IMG/VR virus record: IMGVR_UViG_3300032092_000315
Span: 1-20,924 of that record
DNA from: a virus
DNA: 20,924 nt
Strand: one strand, 5' to 3'
A program made the position numbers and the translations under genes. The notes below the pieces were generated by a model. It saw only the letters and a program-made list of their open reading frames with translations, was not told the DNA's origin and searched no databases. Numbering within the stretch: position 1 is the stretch's first letter; each line of letters opens with the position of its first letter. Shown here piece after piece: positions 1 to 5,947 of this stretch.

Positions 1-71
1 CTAAGTCTGTGCAGCTTGATCCAAACAATCCACAGCACCAAAAAACCCTTAAAATCTTAGGAGAGTTTTAA
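1..71 (+). CDS. C-terminal end of an unidentified upstream gene (partial)
   Basis: Reading from base 3, the phase gives 22 residues (KSVQLDPNNPQHQKTLKILG then EF) and a TAA at 69-71. The stop shares its last A with the ATG at 71, a TAATG overlap like those at 3318 and 18836, which is why I think this is a real gene end. The other two forward frames are closed by TAA (2-4), TGA and TAG (58-60). Too little remains to name a product. By position before the neck genes it would be a head or head-proximal protein; that is inference only. Confidence 0.6.
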   Translation, partial: KSVQLDPNNPQHQKTLKILGEF

Positions 72-568
72 TGAGCGTATATTCTGATTTAGCACACGAA
101 GTTTTTTCTGTAGAGTTTGGCTCTGACACTGGCACAACCACTTTCACTCAAATCAGCGGTTGGTTTTCGACTAATTTAGGGCTTCTTAATAATTTGCTTT
201 ATACAAATTTTAGTGGTTCTGATCCCTCCTTGGGAGAAGAAGAGAAGTCTATTTTCAAAGAGCTTTATTTAAGCAATTTTTATTCACGCCAAGCTCGAAA
301 TGCTCTTCGCGGCATCTTGGCATCTAGTAATAATGGCGACAATATTCTTTCTGTTTCTGATGGCGATAATTCAATCACGTTTGTTAATCGCAACGAAGTG
401 AGTAAAGTTTATCGCGGTTTATCTACAGATTCTCAGATGAAACTTAAAGACCTTGTTTATGCTTATAACAGCTACAAGGCTGAACCTCGTCAACTTGGCG
501 GCATTGAGGCTGGCTACCAGTCTGGGAGTGGGTTTCCGTATTCCTATTATCCTGGCGGTTATCTATAA
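71..568 (+). CDS. Probable neck / head-tail adaptor protein (165 aa)
   Basis: A 165-residue protein with no signal peptide or membrane segment. Residues 20-60 are beta/aromatic-rich with a W-F-S core; residues 60-90 are helical with acidic start (GEEEKS) and a YSRQARNALRG stretch; residues 105-140 form a second helix pair. The C-terminus is Gly/Tyr-rich and ends in PGGYL. The start is supported by AGGAG at 59-63, seven bases before the ATG. It lies on the plus strand directly before a cassette of neck and tube genes on the minus strand, and size and helical content fit an adaptor of the HK97 gp6/SPP1 gp15 kind. No diagnostic motif proves this, so the role is inferred from position. The gene ends 25 bases before a strong terminator. 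Confidence 0.55.
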   Translation: MSVYSDLAHEVFSVEFGSDTGTTTFTQISGWFSTNLGLLNNLLYTNFSGSDPSLGEEEKSIFKELYLSNFYSRQARNALRGILASSNNGDNILSVSDGDNSITFVNRNEVSKVYRGLSTDSQMKLKDLVYAYNSYKAEPRQLGGIEAGYQSGSGFPYSYYPGGYL

Positions 569-592
569 AGCGAATATTGAAAGCGTAAACAA

Positions 593-623
593 AAAACCCC
601 GCTCCTTTTGGGAGCGGGGTTTT
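593..623. terminator. Bidirectional rho-independent terminator
   Basis: Perfect stem CCCCGCTCC (597-605) with GGAGCGGGG (611-619), loop TTTTG, flanked by AAAA (593-596) and TTTT (620-623), which extend the pairing and provide a T run in both directions. It sits between the convergent ends of the adaptor gene (stop 566-568) and the tail tube gene (stop 637-639), so it can stop both transcripts. Confidence 0.95.
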
Positions 624-636
624 ATTTTATTGAGTG

Positions 637-1779
637 TTAGAACGCTCTAGCAGAAGCGCCAGAGAAGTAGATGCCGTGAACAGTATCGTTAGGACCACCA
701 ATTTGAGTGGAGAAGCTAAGATCAACACTCTTGTTAGAGCCGATGTCAGAAGAGTAGCTTTCGCTATCAAGACGAGCGGCTGCAAAAGTGTATTTCACAG
801 CAGGAGTATTTGTGCCAGGAGCTTTGATGGTAAGAGTGATGTCTCTTTCGGCTCCGTCATCAATCATGTCAGCAAGGTTACGGGCTTGAACTTCATTGAC
901 AAGAGCGTTCACTGTCATTGTAGCGGTTACAGGGAAGTCAGTCACGCGAGCGAACGCGAAACGGCTACCAAGACGCTCAATTGGAGTGCGGCTCATTGGA
1001 AGTGAAAGGCTAACACTTTGAATGTTGATTGAATCTGGACCGCTGAGTGTGGAGGTTGGGGTTCCGCCTGTGCCAGTGAATCCACCAAAATCTAGTGTAA
1101 TATCACCAGGGCGAAGAGCGGTTACTCCATCACCTGTAGTTGGAAGAGGAAGCTTGATATAGTCTCCAGTGCCAGTGAATAGCTTAACTCCTAGTTCTGG
1201 GTTAATTGCTGGAGTATTAAAACCAGTAAGGTTACCATTTACGGTGTAGCTAGAGGCATTGAAGCCAAGACCTTCAACAGAGACGGAAACAGTTGGTAGA
1301 TCACCTACAGCAGCGTTAAGAGTATAGTCTGTGATGAAACCATTACCAATACCAATAACACCTTTACCACTGAGAGCAGTAGCTGGAGTATTGTCATAGT
1401 TAAGGTCAATGCCTTCGCTATCGGTTACGATAAAGAAGTTAACGCCAGAGGAGCTAACCATTTGGCCAGAGGCAAAGTTAGCAACAGTTGTTGGGCCAGC
1501 AGGAGCGCCAGTGCCTTGCACATAGAAACCAAGAGCGGATTCATTGAATCCGTCAGCGAGGTAGTATGAGAGGTCCAAGCTCACAGTCGGAGATTGTAGA
1601 ACAAGAGCATCAATACGAGCAAGCTGCCCAAATTGGTTTACGTCTTGACGAGTGATTTCAAAGCTGTAGTTAGCGCTTTGCACACGTTTTAGCTGCTTGT
1701 GTTCAGCAGCACTTTTAGATGAGAGTCCGCTGCTTACAAACAGCCCTTCAGATTGATAGATTACGCGATTTCTTGCCAT
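637..1779 (-). CDS. Major tail tube protein, two tandem tube domains (380 aa)
   Basis: Likely the structural subunit of the tail tube, the channel that carries DNA from capsid to cell. Two halves look alike: residues about 30-172 and 250-362. Each opens with an inner strand (VQSANYSFEITR; IQSVSLSLPMSR), then FGQLARIDAL or LGSRFAFARV, then a long strand pair (PTVSLDLSYYL; FPVTATMTVNAL), and closes with a strand-turn-strand (LNAAVGDLPTVSVSVEG; ARLDSESYSSDIGSNKSV). The linker is Gly/Thr/Pro-rich. The same plan and related phrases occur in the 669-aa protein at 16247-18256. Phage T5 pb6 is a known tube protein with a doubled fold that makes three-fold rings. The gene is last in a leftward operon and ends at the 593-623 terminator. 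No clear Shine-Dalgarno precedes the ATG at 1777-1779. An additional surface-domain role for the linker cannot be excluded. Confidence 0.75.
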   Translation of the reverse strand: MARNRVIYQSEGLFVSSGLSSKSAAEHKQLKRVQSANYSFEITRQDVNQFGQLARIDALVLQSPTVSLDLSYYLADGFNESALGFYVQGTGAPAGPTTVANFASGQMVSSSGVNFFIVTDSEGIDLNYDNTPATALSGKGVIGIGNGFITDYTLNAAVGDLPTVSVSVEGLGFNASSYTVNGNLTGFNTPAINPELGVKLFTGTGDYIKLPLPTTGDGVTALRPGDITLDFGGFTGTGGTPTSTLSGPDSINIQSVSLSLPMSRTPIERLGSRFAFARVTDFPVTATMTVNALVNEVQARNLADMIDDGAERDITLTIKAPGTNTPAVKYTFAAARLDSESYSSDIGSNKSVDLSFSTQIGGPNDTVHGIYFSGASARAF

Positions 1780-1795
1780 AAATAGAAAGTTTGCT

Positions 1796-1813
1796 TTATT
1801 TACATTTAAATAA
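1796..1813. promoter_or_regulatory. AT-rich inverted repeat upstream of the tube gene
   Basis: TTATTTA (1796-1802), spacer CATT, TAAATAA (1807-1813) form a perfect 7-bp palindrome in the 46-base gap before the tail tube start on the minus strand. It could be an operator, part of a late promoter, or chance in AT-rich DNA. The tube is the most abundant tail protein, so a private promoter would make sense, but no clear -35/-10 pair is visible. Confidence 0.25.
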
Positions 1814-1825
1814 GATGAATGAGAA

Positions 1826-2698
1826 CTATATTCTAGGATACCTCATAATAGAAACGTCAAAATCAATAAATCCAACATATAAATCATTAACTAATGACTT
1901 TCTTGGTTTATCATTCATTTTGGAAGTTTTAACTCTTTCAATAAAATATTTATTGTTGTTTTGGTATTGGGTTTTTAAATTCTGATAGTTATAATATCCA
2001 CTTTTTAAATCTCCATATTCAGTAAAAGGATAGTTATCAAAAGGAACATCAACAATACTCTCATTTCTTGAATCAGCAAAAATAGACAAAACTCCATCAA
2101 GTTGATAAGGAGTTTCGGCGATTACTACTGCATTTAAATTGGTAGTTGTTTGATCCATGCCGCCAAATGCAAAAGGCTTATTATCGAATGCAGCATTGCA
2201 GATATAAATTGCGGGAACAACTTGATCGTATGGTTGAATGTATGTGGGGCTTAGATTTGTGCCTATCTTACTTTGCGGAATGAATTTGTTTTCAATCAAC
2301 AAATCTTCCTCTGTTTCATTGCTATAGTAAACACTGAAATCTTTAGTGGCGAAAGCTCCTGTGATAACTGCTCCAGTTGCAGCGCCACTAATTAAGGCGC
2401 GGCCATTGTCAAAGTCAAGAATTCTTGAGCTTGTGCTATTGTTTGAACCAGTAGCGCGGCCAGAAAATGACCCGTTAATAAAAACTCCAGAAGGAATTGT
2501 TGCGCCAGTAATAGAATAGTCGGAAACCCATTGTTTATAAGGGCTGCCAAAAACTTTGTATGTGTTAGGGACTCTTTCATCTTGATAATAATAAAAACGA
2601 CCAGTTGTATTGGTGTATGCTTGACCTTTGGTTAATAAATAATTATCAAACCACAAGAGAAAAGACGATGATAGTTTATGTTGAAATTGAGGAATCAT
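1826..2698 (-). CDS. Structural protein in the tail-terminator position (290 aa)
   Basis: A 290-residue, aromatic- and beta-rich protein with no signal peptide or membrane span. The N-terminus (residues 1-30, MIPQFQHKLSSSFLLWFDNY) is helical and amphipathic; residues 45-125 are rich in Ser, Gly and Tyr; residues 160-240 look like alternating strands (VVPAIYIC, NAVVIAETPYQLDGVLSIFA); the end is FIDFDVSIMRYPRI. The start overlaps the upstream stop in ATGA (2695-2698), so translation is coupled to the neck gene before it. Lying between a neck protein and the tube gene, it is in the usual place of a tail terminator or tail-completion protein. Its length exceeds the 130-200 residues of lambda gpU-like terminators, so the role is inferred only. 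It ends in TAG. Confidence 0.5.
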   Translation of the reverse strand: MIPQFQHKLSSSFLLWFDNYLLTKGQAYTNTTGRFYYYQDERVPNTYKVFGSPYKQWVSDYSITGATIPSGVFINGSFSGRATGSNNSTSSRILDFDNGRALISGAATGAVITGAFATKDFSVYYSNETEEDLLIENKFIPQSKIGTNLSPTYIQPYDQVVPAIYICNAAFDNKPFAFGGMDQTTTNLNAVVIAETPYQLDGVLSIFADSRNESIVDVPFDNYPFTEYGDLKSGYYNYQNLKTQYQNNNKYFIERVKTSKMNDKPRKSLVNDLYVGFIDFDVSIMRYPRI

Positions 2699-3318
2699 AG
2701 AATGCCCGTGAGTACGACACTTTTGTCGATTTGCTGGAATTTTTTGGCGTATTTACTTAATAGCGCAGAAATGTATGCAGTATTTTTAAACTTACCTTTT
2801 CTAATTACACCTTGCGCTTGAACGCCTGCGCTAGAACGACTCAAGTTTGAGTCTGTATTTAAATAAGAGCCAAAGCCAGATATTCCTCGCTCTATGCCTT
2901 CTGCCCAAGAGCGACCACTTGCCCAAGGCATAGGAGTAACAGAAAAAACTTCCTCTTTTGAAGGTAAAAAAATCTTCATTAAAAACCCAGATTCAGTATC
3001 TCGACCATCTTCTATCTTGCTTGATTCAATCAAGTCAATAATTGACTGTAGCGGCGAATCTCCCTCATTAAAACCAATAAAAGAAAATAAATTGCCGTAA
3101 CCTCCCAAAGTTTCACTGGTATTTTGAGCGTTTGGTCCTCCAAGAATTTCAACAGAAACAGGGTGCGCCAAAAACTCTTCAAGCATTTCTTTTTTGATTT
3201 TTTCAAAAGCAGCTATGATTCTTTGCTGGAAAGCTTTGCGATTTTGCTTTACAACTGCGCGAACAACAAATTTTTGTAATTCTTTTGCGAAAGATTTTAT
3301 AGAAACTTTTTTTGCCAT
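2695..3318 (-). CDS. Probable neck / tail-completion protein (207 aa)
   Basis: A basic N-terminal helix region (residues 1-50, many K/R and hydrophobic positions) is followed by HPVSVEILGGPNAQNTSE and a Gly-rich segment with GGYGNLFSFIGF, then a predicted helix-strand core with MKIFLPSKEEVF and the motif SGRSWAEGIERGISGFGSYL (about 133-152). The mix of N-terminal helix, central beta region and a compact C-terminal domain is reminiscent of HK97 gp10-like tail-completion proteins, but I see no diagnostic signature. The start overlaps the upstream stop by one base (TAATG on the minus strand, 3316-3320), and its own stop overlaps the next gene by four bases. It acts, by inference, at the head-tail junction. 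Confidence 0.5.
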   Translation of the reverse strand: MAKKVSIKSFAKELQKFVVRAVVKQNRKAFQQRIIAAFEKIKKEMLEEFLAHPVSVEILGGPNAQNTSETLGGYGNLFSFIGFNEGDSPLQSIIDLIESSKIEDGRDTESGFLMKIFLPSKEEVFSVTPMPWASGRSWAEGIERGISGFGSYLNTDSNLSRSSAGVQAQGVIRKGKFKNTAYISALLSKYAKKFQQIDKSVVLTGIL

Positions 3319-3770
3319 TATTCGTCCATTGGGATTAAAATAAATTCATAATACTGCGGCCCAAACATGCCAAGAGGTTTGCCGTCGCTTTTGATTGAAA
3401 AACGCCGCCCATCCAATTCAACTCTCTTAGCTTCGCGAACATATTCGTAGCCTTCTAAATTTACTTTAATTTTAACAGTTCCCGCAGGAAGAATGATTTT
3501 ATCTTGGCCAGATGAGTTCGATTGAGATTCTTGCAAGAATGTTTCGCTCATCTCAACATATTTAATTCGCGCTTGAAAAGTCTGTGAGACTTCTGTTGTT
3601 TCTGTATTAGCAGACTGTTGGCGATAAAGAGCGTTATAATTAGCAGAAGAAGAGATTACAGTTCTTTGACCAATTTTGAATACAGTGATCTCGCGAGCAA
3701 AAGTGTCGTGGATTTGATCAATGATTGATTTGATGTTAGTTTTTTGGTTTTCTGATAAAAATCCAGCCAT
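3318..3770 (-). CDS. Probable head-closure (stopper) protein (150 aa)
   Basis: First gene of the leftward neck-tube operon. After an N-terminal helix (residues 1-25) comes FAREITVFKIGQRTVISSS, a beta hairpin typical of small stopper proteins, then a flexible Tyr/Gln-rich loop (about 44-60), FQARIKYVEMSETF, and a second beta unit with PAGTVKIKVNLEGYEYV and RVELDGRRFSIKSDGKPLG, ending in a YYEFILIPMDE strand. A small beta barrel with a long loop, about 100-150 residues, matches the SPP1 gp16/HK97 gp7 type of head-closure protein, which seals the portal and joins the tail. This is a fold-level judgement from the strand pattern and position. The start has no good Shine-Dalgarno; the 5' side faces a 48-base divergent gap. 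Confidence 0.5.
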   Translation of the reverse strand: MAGFLSENQKTNIKSIIDQIHDTFAREITVFKIGQRTVISSSANYNALYRQQSANTETTEVSQTFQARIKYVEMSETFLQESQSNSSGQDKIILPAGTVKIKVNLEGYEYVREAKRVELDGRRFSIKSDGKPLGMFGPQYYEFILIPMDE

Positions 3771-3818
3771 GTTATTTATTTTTACACTTTTTCTTTTATT
3801 ATAATAAAGGTATAAGGC
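3771..3818. promoter_or_regulatory. Divergent intergenic region with a symmetric -10-like element
   Basis: This 48-base, strongly AT-rich gap separates the leftward neck-tube operon from the rightward chaperone-tape measure operon. It contains the palindrome ATTATAAT (3798-3805), which gives a TATAAT hexamer on both strands. No good -35 hexamer is found at 16-18 bases on either side, and on the plus strand the start point would fall only a few bases before the ATG at 3819, so the leftward promoter is the more believable. AAAGG (3806-3810) is a possible ribosome site for 3819. Confidence 0.35.
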
Positions 3819-4109
3819 ATGAACGCAAAAAAAATCTTATCTCGTCACTATAACGAAAACACTAAGCATCTTTTTAAACAATTTTTAAGAATTGTGGAAG
3901 AGCTAAAACGGGATCACGATGATGCCCATAAGAAAATGCGTGAAAATTTGCCAGAACAATATTCTTCCATTTTAAATATGGGAGACTATCTTGATGATGA
4001 TAAAATGTCTTATATCAGAAAGAAGATTTTAGATTTGGGCAATGAGACTATGCGCTCCTCAGATTCAGAATTAAATAATTTTACTGTAAGTTTCGTTTTT
4101 AAAGATTAA
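3819..4109 (+). CDS. Small helical protein of unknown function (96 aa)
   Basis: Ninety-six residues, mostly helical and charged: a basic N-terminus (MNAKKILSRHYNENTKHL), a helix with FLRIVEELKRDHDDAHKKM, a short acidic loop (GDYLDDDKMS) and a helix RKKILDLGNETM, closing with a strand FTVSFVFKD. No membrane span or cysteine. Start supported by AAAGG at 3806-3810, eight bases upstream. It opens the rightward operon, 15 bases before the first chaperone gene. I do not recognise the family; by position it may help tail assembly or belong structurally to the tube end, but nothing in the sequence decides this. Confidence 0.6.
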   Translation: MNAKKILSRHYNENTKHLFKQFLRIVEELKRDHDDAHKKMRENLPEQYSSILNMGDYLDDDKMSYIRKKILDLGNETMRSSDSELNNFTVSFVFKD

Positions 4110-4124
4110 TATATAACAAGGAAT

Positions 4125-4949
4125 ATGGAATTCAAAGACATCTACAATTTTACTGTTTATGAAACAGTCGAGAAACCTGTTGAGTCCGTCTCAAACGACG
4201 AACAAGGCAATGAAGTGAAGGTAACTAAAAAAGTAAGCGAGAAATCTCCCATCAAGGTGTTTCTCAAGAAGCCTTCGCGCCGTCAAATCGAAGAAGCTGA
4301 TTTGGAATATAGCGTGGAAATGTCCCGCTGTATTAAAAAGGGCATTCTTACCAAAGCAATGCTTGTCAAAAAGTATTCTGACACTGGCGGCTTGATGAGC
4401 GAAACAGAAGCAAAGACTCTTTACCAGAACTATCAAAAGCTCTTGGAACTACAGAGAGAATATACTGAAAACGAAACCATCAACAAGGCTGACGATAATC
4501 GCAAAAAGAAAACTGAAGCTCTTTCTCTTGAGATGGCTCAGGTTCGCGATCAAATCGTCAAGACTGAAATGGCTTATCAGTCTCTCTTTGATCACACTGC
4601 TGATATGAAGGCTCAAAATCGTCTTCTCATTTGGTACATCATCAATCTCACCTATATTCAAAAAGAGAATCAAGACAAGCCAAAGCCATATTTTAGCGGC
4701 GAAGACTTTGAAGATCGTCTTGAAGACTACTATCAAAAAGAAGAGCAAGAAGACCCTCTTTATTTTGAGATCGCCCGAAAGGTTTCCAATGTTGCTGCTT
4801 TCTGGTTTTATAACCAAGCTGCCAATAAAGAAGATTTCGATGGTTTGTTTGAAGACAAAGGAGATTCGGAAACTCCCCAGAAAGAAGAGTCCCCAAAAGA
4901 AGAGTTGCCAAAAGAAGATTCGCCAAAAAAGAAAAAAGCTAAGTCTTGA
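4125..4949 (+). CDS. Probable tail assembly chaperone, first of pair (274 aa)
   Basis: In siphophages one or two chaperone genes normally lie between the tube and the tape measure and keep the tape measure soluble while the tube grows on it. This protein is in that place and looks right: soluble, strongly charged, no membrane span. Residues 1-45 hold beta strands (YNFTVYETV, PIKVFLKKPSRRQ); 48-170 are long charged helices with coiled-coil character; 170-240 continue helical with a WYIINLTYIQ patch; the last 30 residues are a Lys/Glu/Pro tail (repeated PKEE, PKED, then KKKKAKS). AAGGA at 4118-4122 lies close to the ATG. The stop TGA (4947-4949) overlaps a TTG start of the next gene. The chaperone call rests on context, not on a family motif. 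Confidence 0.6.
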   Translation: MEFKDIYNFTVYETVEKPVESVSNDEQGNEVKVTKKVSEKSPIKVFLKKPSRRQIEEADLEYSVEMSRCIKKGILTKAMLVKKYSDTGGLMSETEAKTLYQNYQKLLELQREYTENETINKADDNRKKKTEALSLEMAQVRDQIVKTEMAYQSLFDHTADMKAQNRLLIWYIINLTYIQKENQDKPKPYFSGEDFEDRLEDYYQKEEQEDPLYFEIARKVSNVAAFWFYNQAANKEDFDGLFEDKGDSETPQKEESPKEELPKEDSPKKKKAKS

Positions 4950-5926
4950 ATGACAATTTTTACATAGAGATTGTTAACGAGATTTTTGATGGATACACAC
5001 GGTTTGATTTTAAAGATCAAACCGTGTTTTTGCGCCATTTTTCATTAAAGGATCAAGAGTTCTTAAATAACAATTTCGAACAACACAAAAATCGAGCCAT
5101 TGCAAAAGGTATTCAAGAAGAAAAAGATGTATTAGCCCGACTAGACAGAGATGGCACTTGGAGCAAAGATGATGAAACTAAAATCTTAGAGCTAGAAAAT
5201 TTCGTGCAAAACCTAGAGAAGACAAAGAGCAAACTGATGCTTCCTTCTCAAAAAGAAAGTCATCAAAAATTAATTGATGAAGAAAAATTTAAACTTTTTG
5301 AATTAAAAAGTCAAAAAAAACAACTTGTAGGCAAGACTGCCACAGAGTATGCTAACAACCGATCCAACGAAGATTTTTTAAGAAATCTTTTATACAGCGA
5401 CGAGCAAACCACAAAACTACTTTTTTCAGACGAAGACTTTGGCGAACTAGATGACAGTGAGCTTTCATCGCTCATGAACTCTTATTACAAGATCATGAAT
5501 AAATTCTCTGACGAGAATATTCAGCACGCTGTTTTACAAGACTGTTTTAGCTTGTATTTAAGCCACTGCGAGAAGCCGTGGGATTTTTTCGCCAAGCCTT
5601 TGATTAGGCTTTCGCTGTATCAACTCAAAGTTATTGCTTATGGCAGAATGTTCTTAAACATTTTCCAAAACGTTGACAAGATTCCAGATTCTATTCGCAA
5701 AGACCCAAAAGCCCTCATAGATTTCGCCGAAAGCAGCCGAAACAAAACAAAGCTCTCAAACTCTGCAAAAGATAATTCTGCCACTGCTCTCTTTGATGCT
5801 AAAAAAGAAGATTTAGATTTTGTTGATCCAGAAGCTAAGAAAGTTTCGCTTTCGGAACTATTGAAGAAAAATAACGGGCAATTAAATATGGAACAAATGA
5901 TGGAAGTTATGGGACAAAAGGTGTAA
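4946..5926 (+). CDS. Probable tail assembly chaperone, second of pair (326 aa)
   Basis: A 326-residue charged helical protein directly before the tape measure gene. Residues 15-35 form a small beta unit (YTRFDFKDQTVFLRHFSL); 36-135 a long helical, coiled-coil-like segment (DVLARLDRDGTW, then LENFVQNLEKTKSKL); 140-260 a helical bundle with FLRNLLYSDEQ, LQDCFSLYLSHCEKPWDFF and YQLKVIAYGRMFLNIFQNV; the C-terminus is acidic then ends MEQMMEVMGQKV. No ATG is available at the 5' end: the frame is closed by TAA at 4940-4942 and the first good start is TTG at 4946, which overlaps the upstream TGA. This suggests coupled reinitiation rather than the lambda G/GT frameshift. A GTG at 5024 would remove the first beta unit, so I prefer the TTG. 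A terminator-like hairpin lies at 4997-5031. Confidence 0.65.
   Translation: MNDNFYIEIVNEIFDGYTRFDFKDQTVFLRHFSLKDQEFLNNNFEQHKNRAIAKGIQEEKDVLARLDRDGTWSKDDETKILELENFVQNLEKTKSKLMLPSQKESHQKLIDEEKFKLFELKSQKKQLVGKTATEYANNRSNEDFLRNLLYSDEQTTKLLFSDEDFGELDDSELSSLMNSYYKIMNKFSDENIQHAVLQDCFSLYLSHCEKPWDFFAKPLIRLSLYQLKVIAYGRMFLNIFQNVDKIPDSIRKDPKALIDFAESSRNKTKLSNSAKDNSATALFDAKKEDLDFVDPEAKKVSLSELLKKNNGQLNMEQMMEVMGQKV
4997..5031 (+). terminator. Intragenic terminator-like hairpin (candidate attenuator)
   Basis: ACACGGTTTGAT (4997-5008) and ATCAAACCGTGT (5016-5027) are perfect reverse complements, giving a 12-bp stem with a 7-base loop (TTTAAAG) followed by a T run (5027-5031). It has the shape of a rho-independent terminator for rightward transcription, yet sits about 50 bases inside the second chaperone gene, just before the tape measure. 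The stem is less GC-rich than that at 593-623, so it may attenuate rather than stop. It could also mask or pace translation after the TTG start. Confidence 0.55.
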
Positions 5927-5947
5927 TAACCTTTTAAGGAATAAGGT

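Noticed and set aside
453-650. Plus-strand ORF of 65 codons over the end of the adaptor gene
   Set aside because: It overlaps the adaptor in another frame and reads straight through the terminator stem.
634-1005. Plus-strand ORF of 123 codons opposite the tail tube gene
   Set aside because: It is antisense to the 3' part of the tube gene, has a random composition, starts just after the terminator, and has no ribosome site.
4191-4926. Several minus-strand ORFs opposite the first chaperone gene
   Set aside because: All lie antisense to a well-supported gene and overlap one another; their composition reflects the Lys/Glu codons of the plus strand.
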